This document shows, piece by piece, positions 49,620 through 61,600 of a stretch of 64,000 nt of DNA; within the stretch, counting starts at the first letter, position 1; the number at the start of each line of letters is the position of its first letter. Location of the stretch: contig JAKCWG010000358.1 of the NCBI GenBank assembly GCA_021464415.1, forward strand, positions 36,001 through 100,000. Reading direction: 5' to 3'. Position numbers and translations under genes: made by a program. The stretch comes from Lonicera japonica (Eukaryota > Streptophyta > Magnoliopsida > Dipsacales > Caprifoliaceae). The notes below the pieces were generated by a model. It worked only from the letters and a program-made list of their open reading frames with translations, ran no database searches and had not been told where the DNA came from.

Positions 49620-51005
49620 CAGTCGATTAGCATTCTTCAGTTCAGACTTCAGATCAATGTGGAAATTTTATTTCTTAAAGACTTTTTCTTGATAGTTAAT
49701 TTCCTTGTACGTGTTTGGTTTGAGTTTTTGTTCGTTCTTGAAATATAAAATAGTAATTTTATATGGAAAGTTTGAGTTTTATTGACTTATGATTCAACCT
49801 CTTATTATGAATTATAAGTAATTTCTAGTGTGAATTTATCGGATTACAAGAACGAATCAAAACTCGAACCAAATGAGCTTATTGGATAGAAAGGCCAATG
49901 TGATGGATGATTAACCTAATTTTTTGTGTTTAAATTCTTCAGTTCAGACTCCAGTTCAGTGTGAGAATTGATTTCTTAAAAGACTTATTCTTGATAGTTA
50001 ATTCCCTTTTATATGGTTGTACCTCAAAATTCTGCCTTCGAGGAGGAGCAATTTTTTTCCCCTCAGGTGCTTGGTTCGAGTTTTGTTCGTTTTGAAACCC
50101 AAATAGTAATTTCACATGAAAAGTTTGAGTTTCATCAACTTATGATTCAACTACTTGTCATGAACAATAAGAAATTTCTAGTGTGAAATTACCATTTTAG
50201 GAGTCCAAGAACTAACCAAAATGAGCGTTTTTTGGATAGAAAGATCAATGTGACGGATGGTTAACCTAAATTTTTAGATTGTGTTTAAATTTCAGACTTT
50301 AGATCAATGTGAAAATTGATTTCTTAAAAGACTTCTTCTTGATAGTTAATTCCCTTTTCTGTGTTTGTACCTCAAAATTCTGCTTTGAGGAGGAGCAATT
50401 TTTTCCCTTAGGTGCTTGGTTTGAGTTTTGTTCGTTTTGAAACCCAAAATAGTAATTTCACATGGAAAGTTTGAGTTTCATTGACTTACGATTCAGCCTC
50501 TTGTCATGAATTATAAGAAATTTCTAGTTTGAATTTATCATTTTAGGAGTCCAAGAATGAACCAAAACTCAAACCAAAATGAGCGCATTATTGGTAGAAA
50601 AGCTAATGTCATGGATGGTTAACCAATTTTTTAAGTTGTGTTTAAATTCTTCAGTTCAGACTTCAGATCAGTGTGAAAATTGATTTCTTAAAAGACTTCT
50701 TCTCAGTACTTAATTTCCCCTTTCTGCATTTGTACCTCAAAATTCTCCCATTGAGGAAGCCCATTTTTTCCCCCAAGTGCTTGTTTGGTTCGAGTTTTTG
50801 TCCGTTCATGAAACCCAAAATAGTAACAGTTTGAGTTTCATTGACTTATGATTCAACCTCTTATCATGAACTACAAGAAATTTCTAGTGTGAATTTACCA
50901 TTTTAGGATTCCAAGAACTAACCAAAACTCGAACCAAATGAGCAGTTGTTGGATAGAAAGGCCAATGTGATGGATGGTTAACCTAATTTTTTAAATTGTG
51001 TTTAA
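49620..51005. repeat. About 315-360-bp tandem repeat, four copies
   Basis: Copies begin near 49630, 49938, 50288 and 50652 with TTCAGTTCAGACTTCAGATC-like wording. Each contains GATAGTTAATT, GGTT(C/T)GAGTTTTTGTTCG, AATAGTAATTT, AAAGTTTGAGTTT and GATGGTTAACCTAA. Divergence between copies is moderate. It lies in the leader or upstream region of the PRHA-like gene. Confidence 0.85.
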
Positions 51006-51608
51006 GAGGATTGTTTTGTTATTATAACTTGCTTTTCTCTAGAAGAATTCAATCAATCGAGCTTTAATTTCTTCACAATTTTGTTTAAGGGCAATTTTGT
51101 TAGGGCTCTTGTAACTTTGTTCGTTACAATCTCTCTTTCTCTAATTTCTTTCTTCTTTAGTTTTCTGATTAGTTTCTTAGGTTTTCAGGAGCAGCCATGT
51201 TTCTTTCTTAGCGTGCAAAAGAGCTGCCAATCAATGGTGTAATACAGCTTACTGTTTTCTTGGATCAAATGCGACTCCGTTCAAGTGCGAATTTTCTCTT
51301 TTTTGGGCCTTCTTGTTACTATGTTTATTCTACTGATATGCTTGGTGTGTGTATGGAAATTATTTTAGAAAATAAAATCAAAGAGGATTCAAACCAATGA
51401 CCTAAGGTATTGAACTTAAAATATACCCCTTGACCAAACACTATGACTTGCCCAGGCCCTTAAAAAGTGTTTTAAAAGTCTATATAATATCAGGAATTAC
51501 CAGCTATAATATTGTACACGCATCAAGTGTGCAAGGAATTCTAGTTTTGTTTAATTTGAAACTCATGAACTGCTGCTTTATTTAATCAATTATGTGCTTC
51601 ACTTAGGT

Positions 51609-52046
51609 CTTAGGGTGTGTTTGATTGGCAAAGTTTTCCATTGAAAACTTGGCAAAAGATTGAAAAATGTGTACTTCTCCATCTTTTGGTGGTGTTTGAT
51701 TGCCTAATTTTCTAGGCAATTCTAATTCCGTATAGTTCCGTGGTACAAGTGCATGATGCATAAAAGTAGGATCTTTGATTCTTAGCCTCCCCCAAGGAAA
51801 ATAAGTTCTAGCTAAGGTGGAAAAGAGCTTAAAGGCCGAAAAGTTCAGTTCTAGGTAAAAATGTGAGTAATCAAACACCAAAATTGGAAAATGTGTCATA
51901 ATATTTGCATGGAATAAGTACATATTTACCATCTAGAAGGTAAACAATACGACCAAACACCTGAAAATGCTTTTCCATAGAATTAAATTGCCTAGAATTT
52001 AAACATTTTCTACCATAATTTCATGCTTACTATCGAACATACCCCT
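51609..52046. mobile_element. MITE with GGGTGTGTTTGAT end
   Basis: The left end GGGTGTGTTTGATTGGCAAAG and right end (inverse) GGGGTATGTTCGATAGTAAGC pair. An inverted, partly truncated relative lies at about 54085-54357. The right end stops 5 bp before the H2B fragment. No exact target duplication was identified. Confidence 0.65.
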
Positions 52047-52050
52047 ATAT

Positions 52051-52419
52051 CAAGAGTTGTCAAGGCTCGCAAGCTACAACAAGAAGCCTACCATCACTTC
52101 TCGCGAGATCCAGACCGCTGTTAGGCTTGTTCTTCCTGGAGAATTGGCTAAGCACACTGTTTCTGAAGGAACCAAAGCTGTCACCAAGTTCACTAGTTCT
52201 TAAATCTTAGGATTTTATTTTGAAACTTTTATGTTTGTTTTGGTCAGGGCGATTTCTTGTTGTTCATGGTTGATGTTAGTGTTGTCAGATGTAAAGGTTA
52301 GCCTCATTAATCAGGTTCTCGGTAATTTGTCGACAGTTACTCTTTGTTAATGAAATTTGTGTTCGTAACCAATTGCAATTGCTTTTGAATTCAAAGTTTC
52401 AGTATCTAATAAAAAAAAA
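52051..52419 (+). pseudogene. Histone H2B C-terminal processed fragment
   Basis: 52051-52203 encodes [20 protein letters not shown], then [20 protein letters not shown] and SS with a stop: the last 50 residues of plant H2B (the alpha-3 helix and C-terminal helix), preceded by QELSRLAS. The first part of the gene is absent and there is no start codon. A 3' untranslated-like stretch of about 205 bp and a short A run (to 52419) follow, so a 5'-truncated retrocopy is the simplest reading. The fragment starts 5 bp after the end of a MITE, which may have helped to remove the 5' part. Confidence 0.85.
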
Positions 52420-52686
52420 CACTAATGCCAGTAATGGCATTCCTCACAATTTAGTCAGTTATGTGAGACTTGAACGCACACACAAACACACATTTGTGGT
52501 TCTTTGGAGTGGCTCAATTGAAAATCAATGATATTTCAAATTAGAGCTGGAACTATGTTTACGGTGTAATCTCTTGCAGCCAGTGACCCTTTTCTTTTCC
52601 TTTCTAAGCCAGCATTTCAGAAGCCATTACAAATGTTATAACCTCTTCTTTGTGTGATTTTTCAGATTGATACATAGGAAATCAAT

Positions 52687-55600
52687 ATGCCTGGTGAAAA
52701 GTCATTGCATATAAACAACGGTACAGACGAATTACACACCAAAAAACGCAAACGAAAGCCCAAAATTCACGGAGACGCTTTTATTGGTTCAACCTTGTCA
52801 AAGGAATTTGAAAGCAAAGGCAGAAGGAAGAATGATTCCAGAAGAAACAAGTCCTCAAGCAACAAGTCTTCCTTTAGATGCTCTACCGGTGAAACACTGT
52901 CCTCAATTAGCCCCGTCGAAAATGTCAAATCTCGGAAGTTAAAACGAAAGGGAAAGCGAAAGAGGTCAAAGGATAGTTCTGCTGAGACTGATGAAGCTTC
53001 CGCTTGCAAAGGAGGGCAAGGAACCTGATGATAAAAATGAAGTTTGAGCAGAACCTTATTGATGCTTACTCAGGGGAAGGTTGGAAGGGTCAAAGGTAAC
53101 GGGGAAAAAAAATTCCTTCCTTTCCTCTGCCCTCCTCTGTGTACTTTATTTTAGCTTTGCACTTCGCAGCATTGTTTGAGTCCTTGCCCGGCGACTTCAC
53201 TGAAATTCTAATGTTGACTCGAAATTCGGTAAGGGTTGCCAGCGGGGACAAATATATTATAGTAATAAAATGATTAAGGAATTTTAGGTATTTGAAAGAA
53301 CTGATGGTGCATAGTTTTGTGGGGAAAAATTGGACTTTTTTTCGTTTCCAAAAAAAAATATTAATCAAGCCCCCACTAGATTTGAATCCTGCTCCTGCCA
53401 TTGTGTATGTGATAACTAATTCTTCCTAGTAAGAGGACTTTTAGGGGAGGGAAGAAGAAGCAAAACTGTGAGGGCTCAGGCTTAAAGTGGACAAAATCTT
53501 ATTGGGCTGGATGGGGACATAAACCCCTCACCCGCACACACAAACATTATTTTCTATTATTTGCATTGTAACTTAATTTGAGGTGAAAAATAAAAGAGGA
53601 TGATATAAAATATATTTTTGGGCCTTTTGCATCAACAACTCTAAAGGTCTAAAGGATTCTTTTGTTTTCGCTTCTCTGGAGTGTATATAGAATTATAGAT
53701 GCACAATAACTTATGTTATAGATGCAATAAAATGTTTTGAAGGAAACTTTCTTGTTGATGGGAAAGTTTTTTCCTATTGTAAGTTATTATGACATCTGTG
53801 GTACTCATTATCAACTTTTTCTCTGAACATTGTTTCCCTCAGTCGAGAAAAGATTAGGCCAGAAAAAGAACTACAAAGAGCTATGAAACAGATACTGAAA
53901 TGCAAGCTTGGAATCCGTGATGCCATACGTCAGTTGGATTCACTTAGCTCTGAAGGATGCATTGAAGACTCTGCAATTGCTCCTGATGGTTCTGTATATC
54001 ACGAACATGTAAGCATGAAAACATCACATATGAACAAGTATCTTTCTTATTATATACATTTAAAGGTTTTTCATTGTATTTATTTTCTAGGTGGAAAAGA
54101 TGTACCTTTTCCATGCAATGATGATTGCCCACCTTTTTACCAAGAAAGAACATTTTTGCCTTTGAGCTCTTTTCCACGTATTCTAGAATTCATTTTCATC
54201 AAAGGAGTGTAAGAATTAGAGTTCCTTGAATTATGCATCATTTACTTGTACCTTGGAATTTCCTAGAAAATTAGGCAATCGAACACTACAAAAAGATGGA
54301 AAAGTACATATTTTCCAATTTTTCATGGAACACTTTGCCAACTAAACACACTCTAAGGTTAACTAAAAGAGCTCTTGATCTTGACCAATACCACTTGCTC
54401 CGTCTCTATTCTCTTTCCCGTTGTATATTTTTTTTTTTTTGATAAGAAACAAGATTCCATTCATAATAAAGATTAAAAGTACAAATATAGAGGGGACAAG
54501 GAGTCCACCAACCAAACATATAACCCACAAAAAGAAAATAAAAGAAATATAATCCTGCCAAAACCCATAGCCAGCAATGCACCCTTAGAACAGAACCCAA
54601 ATATAATACAATGGAAGACTATTCAAGAATCCAAGCTCTCCAATTGTTCTTGATGTCTTCCACTCTATAATTTTTGAAAGGCTTGGTGTTGGAAGCCCAC
54701 AACGAAGCCATGAATTTGACTCTTTCCCACAGCCACTCCTTTTCTTCTATCTTTCCTTCAAAAATTCTATAATTCCTCTCCATCCATAATAGCCAAAAGG
54801 AAGCGAATTTGACACATCTCCATAGCTCCCTGCCCTTAGATTTGTCTCTATAGCTATTGATTTCCAACATAAGAAGACTCGCGCCATCTTTGGGAATGGC
54901 CCAACTAAACCCAAATTCTGCACAAGCTTTGTTCCATATGAAATATGAATAAGGGCAATGTAACAACAAGTGGTTCAAAGATTATGCATCGCTCTTGCAC
55001 AGTACACACCAAGATGGGGAGAGGCAACAATTAGGTCTTCTCTTTTGCAATAGATCATAGGTATTAACCCTCTCGTGAGCAACTAACCAAGAGAACACCT
55101 TCACTTTTGTGGGAATACCAGCTGCCCAAATGACTTTTGAAGGAGCAAATTGTGGATGCGTTGGAGAATCGATAAGAGATTTGTAAAAAGAAGAGCAAGA
55201 GAAACCCTCCCCTTTCAACAACCATCGCCTATAGTCCATAATACTCCCTGGAGACAATCTAACACCCTCAATGACTCTCAACAAAGAAAGATACTCCTCC
55301 AACTCTCTCTCATTCAAGTTTCTGGAAAAAGATAAATTCCAAGACACAATACAGTTCGAATTTAAAGAGGCTAAAGAAGCAATGGAATCTCCTTTGTTCA
55401 TGGAGAGTCTATACAAACGCAAAAACAAAGAATCAAAGGTTGTCTCACCCCTCCATTTATCCTCCCAAAATCTAACTGTGGAACCCCCACCCACTTCAAG
55501 TTTTGTGTGCTCCAAGAATGATTCAAGACCATGAGAAATATATTTCCAAGGGTTTCTATAAGTCCCACTACTCACAACTTTGGAGTCCCATCCATTGTCG

Positions 55601-58600
55601 CTTAATCCATATTTGCTTCTAATGATGGAATACCATAGGGAATTTTGACTACGGGGGAATCTCCACAACCATTTTCCCAACAAAGCTTTATTTCGATTCA
55701 CCAAATTACCAATGCCCAACCCCCCTTTATTTTTTGCTTTAGACACTATATCCCAATTTATTAAATGATCTTTTCTATTATTATCGCACCCATCCCACAG
55801 GAAGTTTCTCATTCTTTTTTCCAAAACATTTTTAACCTACATAGGAATACGAAAAATGGACAAAAAATAAGTTGGAAGGCTTGCTAGAACAGATTCAATC
55901 AAGATAAGTCTCCCACCTCTTGACAAGCAACCACCTTTCCATCCATCAAGTTTCTTCTTAACTTTTTCCAACACCGGATTCCAAAATTCCAAAGAATTTG
56001 AATTACCTCCAAGAGGCAACCCCAAGTACTTTAATGGCCAATTCTCAATCTCACAACCTGATCTAGTAGCCCACTCCTCTAACTTCTCCACCTCCATGTT
56101 AACACCGGCAAGTTTACTCTTAGTCAAATTTAGTTGCAATCCTGATATTGAGCAGAAAACCGATAACAACTTCACCAAATTGTTAAATTTGCGTTCATCA
56201 CCCGATAAGAAGAAAATCGTGTCGTCTGCAAATTGTAAGTGTGACACTTCCACCATATCCCTCCCAATCCTAAACCCATCAATCACACCTTGTCGACTAG
56301 CCTTCTCCACCAATCTACCCAGATAGTCCACAACTAATGTAAACAAAAAAGGAGAGAGTGGATCACCTTGTCTCAATCCCTTTGTTGCCCCAAACTTCCC
56401 CCTAGGACGCCCATTTGCCAAAATCGAAAAGTTAACTGAAGACAAACAACCTCTAATCCACCTTCTCCATCTATCTTTAAACCCTTTTCTCTCCAAAACC
56501 TCATCCACAAAGTTCCAATTTACACTCTTTTTTTTTCTCTCCCCAGTTATAGTGTATAATTAGATTTAATTTTTAATTCTAGGCAATCCACACATAAATT
56601 TGTCTTTTCTTCTTGATCTTCTGAGCAGTAATTCATATCTTTTGTTGCCTGTTACATATAGATATTCTGCGCAAAATGCAAGCTGCGAGAAGCATTCCCT
56701 GACAATGATATTATACTCTGTGATGGTACATGCAATTGTGCTTTTCACCAAAAATGTCTAGATCCTCCATTATTGACGCAAGATAGTGAGTTCCCTCAAA
56801 CTTCTTTCTTTATCTCTTAGCATTCAAAAGAAAAAAGGGATTGTTGAAACATGAAACATTTGCAAAATGGATAATTACGGTGGCAAAAAACCCGACCCAG
56901 TGGGGTGGGTTTGGGTTTTTAAAAGTAAAACTTGCTCCGGGTTGGGTTTGTAAAACCGTTTGACCTGCCCCACCCTAAATATAATGCTTTATTCCCTAAA
57001 TACCCTTATAATACCATATATTTACGATGGGTGGGGACGGGTTGGGGTGGGGTTGGATTTTCAATGTAAAACACGCCTACGGTCGGGTTGGATGTATTTT
57101 TAAGCGGGTTGGGTTCAGTTTTGGTCAAACCCGACCTGTTTCCATCCCTAGATAGTTTCCTTTTTCATGAAACTTATATGTTCGTATCTATAATTGTTCA
57201 GTTCCTCAAGGAGACGAAGCATGGTTTTGCAAATTTTGCGAGTGTAAGATGGATATATTGGATGCAATGAATGCACACACTGGGACCCACTTCTCCGTGG
57301 ATAGTAACTGGCAGGTTAATTACACTAGAAGCTCTTTAAGTCCCTCAGGGTGCGTTTGATGAAAAAGTTAAAAATAATTGAAAACTACTGTTTTTTATGA
57401 TAAGTTGGAAAGGGAGGTTAGCGATTTAGTGAAATACTGAAATGTTCCATTACTTTTTGGGTTTTCATGGAACAAAATTCTTTGGTTGGTGGCTAAGAAA
57501 AAAATTCCGTGGAAAATTAAGAAAAAGGTGGAAAAATTCTCACCAAATCCTGTCTTTTTTTTCCCAACTTATCATAAAAATTAGAACTGTTTTCAGTCAT
57601 TTTTCCAACTTTTTATCAGAAGGACCCTCGTAGTATTATTTTGCACCTAGATTTTCCTAAACTATTTGGTTCAATGGGATCAAAAACAGGATATCTTCAA
57701 GGAAGAAGCTGATTTGCCTGATGGTGGGGATGCTTTACTACATCAAGAAGAAGAATGGCCATCAGATGAGTCGGATGATGACGACTATGATCCAGAAAAC
57801 TTTGATAATAGCTGTAATCAAAGCAGGGCCGAGTCTAAAGATAACGCTTCCGAATCAGAAAGTGCCTCTTCCAGCAGTTTATGCATACTCGAAGGTGACC
57901 TATTTTTTGAAGCCGATTCTGATGAGACAACAGATTGTGAAGTTTTAAGTGGTCGAAGACAACGAAGAGCCGTCGACTATAAGAAATTATATGATGTGAG
58001 TACAACACTAGATTTCACAACTTCAGATAATCCCTTTTGTCTCAAATTTGGAGTCACTTTTCAACTTCCTCGCATTTTTTAGAAAAACACTAGTTCCAAT
58101 GTAATCAATGTCAATAGTATTTTTATTAGAAAAAATGGGTTGTAACTTGTTGTAAGTACTTCCACAATTATATGATATCTAATTGAAGGACATCTTACTT
58201 TTCCATAACACACGGAGTGCTTCCTCCACAATTTGGTTTAGCCATAAGGATGCTTTTCAATCTTTGTTCATTAAAAGGACATACTACTTTTTTTTAATTG
58301 TCAATTATAGCCTTCCCACAATTTTTTGGTTCCTTATTTCAATGGGTGGTCACTAGGCCTCGCCAGTACTGTGCCCACTACCGCCACCCACTGCCAGAGC
58401 TCCGATCAGCACTGGAATTCCGGTAGTAGTGGGCAGTTGGTGGTTGTGGTGGGGTGGCAGTGGCAGTGGCTGGCTGGCGATGATTGAACCTTTTTTTTCC
58501 CAGAAAAAGGAAAATGGAGAAAGTTTATTTTAGGTAAAGAAAAATGAGTTTCCTATGTCCTTCCTCTGGATATAATTGTGTGGGGAGCCCCTGAAGCCCA

Positions 58601-61600
58601 TTGCCTGTACTTATTAACTATCATGAGATTTAGTCCATTGGTCATGTCCCAAAAAGGAAACATGACTATTAACTTGGGATGCCCCAAAAAGAAAAAAAGA
58701 AAAACATGACTGTTAAACACGACAGTTTTAATAATTTGTTGTCTTATCTCACATCCAACTTAATTTCCGCAAACGTTTGTTTTATGAGCATGTTAATTTA
58801 GTTCTATTGAAATGTTCTTGTTCTTGAATGAGTATACACATGCATTATAATATTAATTTTCGTTGCTATCAACTGTTTGTCATTTTATGTGGTAGCTTAA
58901 TTGGTGAAAAATCTGATGATGTAATTTTTTGGCAGCATATCTTGTAGTGAGAATTTTATTGAATCTCATTGAACATTTATATATATACATAATTATCTTT
59001 TTTGTACAGGAAATGTTTGGAAAGGATGCTCCTGTAAATGAACAAATTAGTGAAGACGAAGACTGGGGTCCTACTAAGAGGAGAAAGCGTAGAGAGAAGG
59101 AGTGTGATGCAGCTAGCACCCTTATGACTCTATGTGAAGAAAGTGAGAAGAAATGCCCAAATGAGAATAATACAGAAGAAGTAAAAGATAGACATCAAGG
59201 CCAAAAAACTAAAAGAAATTTTTTTCGAATTCCTTCTCATGCAGTTGAGGTAGCCTCTTAGATTTCATTTGGGAAAAACTAGTACTTTCAATGTTTTAAC
59301 ATGGAGTGAAGAGTGCGTTTGTTAAATAAAAAAAAAAAGTTGGAAAATGAAAACACTACTCATATTGGCGAGTAGTTGGAAAAAGAGATGCCTGATTTGG
59401 TGAAATGTTCACCATAAATTCCTTATTTTCCATGGAAATTTTTTCTTAACCCAGTGTTGCCTAATTCATGGAATCCACCTACGCGAATTGGGTGCCCCGA
59501 CCCAAATGAGACCAAAAATGCCAACCCTAGCAATACCCCATTTTGACTTTCATAGATAGACGAAAAGAAAGATAGATTTATATAGCAAAGATGATAAATA
59601 GTATAGGGTGTACGCAACCCAAAATAGCATTCAAGACTTCTAGGTACCATATACAGGTACCCGTACAATCTACCGAAGTGTCCCATGAATTAGGTAACAT
59701 TGTCTTAACCACCACCCACAGAATTTCCTCCATGGAAAACCCAAAAAGTAATAGAACATTTGATCAATATACTCATTTCTTTTTCCAACTTCACATAAAA
59801 AATAGTAGTGTTTTCAACCATTTCCAACTTTTTTATGAAAGGCTTCCGAAATGTTTTAATTGTCACTACTACCCTCAGTAACTTGATAATTTACATTACA
59901 AAATGCTTATCCTAGTTTCCCTTTGTATTTTTCACCAGAAGCTTCGTTGTGTGTTTGCTGAGAATGAACTTCCTTCTAAGGCTGTAAGGGACAACCTTTC
60001 GGAGCAGTTGGGTCTTGATTCTGAGAAGGTAACCCCCCCCCCCCCCCCCACCCAAGGATTTGTATTATGATCCTCTTGGGCTTTTGCTTGGTTAGAGGAA
60101 CATTCTGTATCTATCTACTTGTGGGAATATATATATATATATATTATAATAGCCTAGGGGCACACTCTACATGTGTGCAATAGGATACGTAGTAATTCTT
60201 CACACTAAAAAGCATTTATTGACATTTGGTCCAGTGGTTAGTAAATGTGCTCTTCATGCTGAAGGTCATGAATTCAAATCCCTCCTTGAGCGTTATTTTA
60301 TAGTAATTTCCAGCGCAAGAGGGGTAACTTGGTAATTCTGTGGACATACCATACCCCCTTGATGTGTTTAATATATTGTATAGATATCTACACTGCCTCC
60401 ATCCCAAATTAAGAGTCTACTTTGAATGTCACAGATCTTTAGGGACAATAATTTCAACCCAATCAATGCTTGAGATAAAAACTTTTTTGGTATCATGAGA
60501 TTTGGTACGTTGATTATGTCCAAGAAAAGTGATATGAATCAGAAGAATTTCAAATATGAAATAGTATTGATAATTTTGTGTGTTACAAAGATTCCCTAGG
60601 CCCCAAAGGTGAGTATAAATAGGACACAAACCTAAACCCTAAGATCAAGAACATAGGAAATAAAAGAAGAGGAAATAAATAATTAATGAAAGACTCAATA
60701 AATAATAAATCCCTAATAAAATCGACTTCCAAGATAATGAAACCCTAATTTCCAACAGAATCAAACCCATCTCAACTTTGCGTCACAAGTGATATGAAGC
60801 AAACGGTTCTTCAATGTTACAAAAATGAGCAAAATGCATGTTTACTTTTTCAATATATTGGCCATTGTTCTCTATTAGAAAAATGTGATAATAAATAACT
60901 TCAGTTCACGACTTCTGATTATGCTGAAACTGGTATTTTTCTTAAAATGGGTGAAAGTCTCTCTTATTTGGGGTGGAGGGAGTATAATATTTCACATATC
61001 CATTCCCCCAGCTTATGTCACACGTGTTTACTTGATATTTTCAGGTCAATAAATGGTTCAAAAATGCGCGATACCTAGCACTTAAAGCCAGGAAGGTATG
61101 GCGGTACACATAATTTTGTTTTTTTTAATTCTTCCCACTTAAGTTGTTACTACATTCCTTCTGATTCTTCCAAGTGCATCTGTCCCATTTGGCATCTTGA
61201 CCAGTGTTACCTAATTCATGGATGCTTTGGTACCCGGTACGGGTACAGGTTATGCTACCTAGCCTGGTACATGGTTCGGTGGGGGTAGGCTTAGTTGGTA
61301 TGCTATTTAGGTGCGAGTCGTTTAGGAACATATACTCAGGCCTTTTTCAATTCAAATATGTGAGTATTGTAATAGAACCTTGATATTTGTAATATGGTAA
61401 CTATAGTTGTTTGTGTATATGAAACTATACGTCTCTTTTCATAAGTCTATGCAAGTGAAAATTGGGGGTTGCGATAGCTAGAATTGGCATTTTGGATCGC
61501 AAATGTACCCTGTTTGGGGTCTGCACACTCAATTCACAGTATGTTGGGGTGGTCCATGAATTAGGCAACAATGATCTTGACCAACTTTTAAGTAGTAATT

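Larger units (their letters stand above)
49153..52666 (+). promoter_or_regulatory. Promoter and leader region of the PRHA-like gene
   Basis: A CT/pyrimidine-rich segment (49440-49590) followed by TTTCCACAG|GTTGTC-type junctions suggests a leader exon near 49.5 kb, and GTTTTCAG|GAGCAGCC (about 51190) may open another. The acceptor TTTTTCAG|ATTGAT at 52666/52667 precedes the first coding exon. The intervening DNA holds a tandem repeat (49620-51005), a MITE (51609-52046) and an H2B fragment. The leader exons are inferred only. Confidence 0.35.

Noticed and set aside
55150..56326. Plus-strand open frames of 61-87 residues
   Set aside because: Antisense shadows of the LINE reverse transcriptase on the minus strand.
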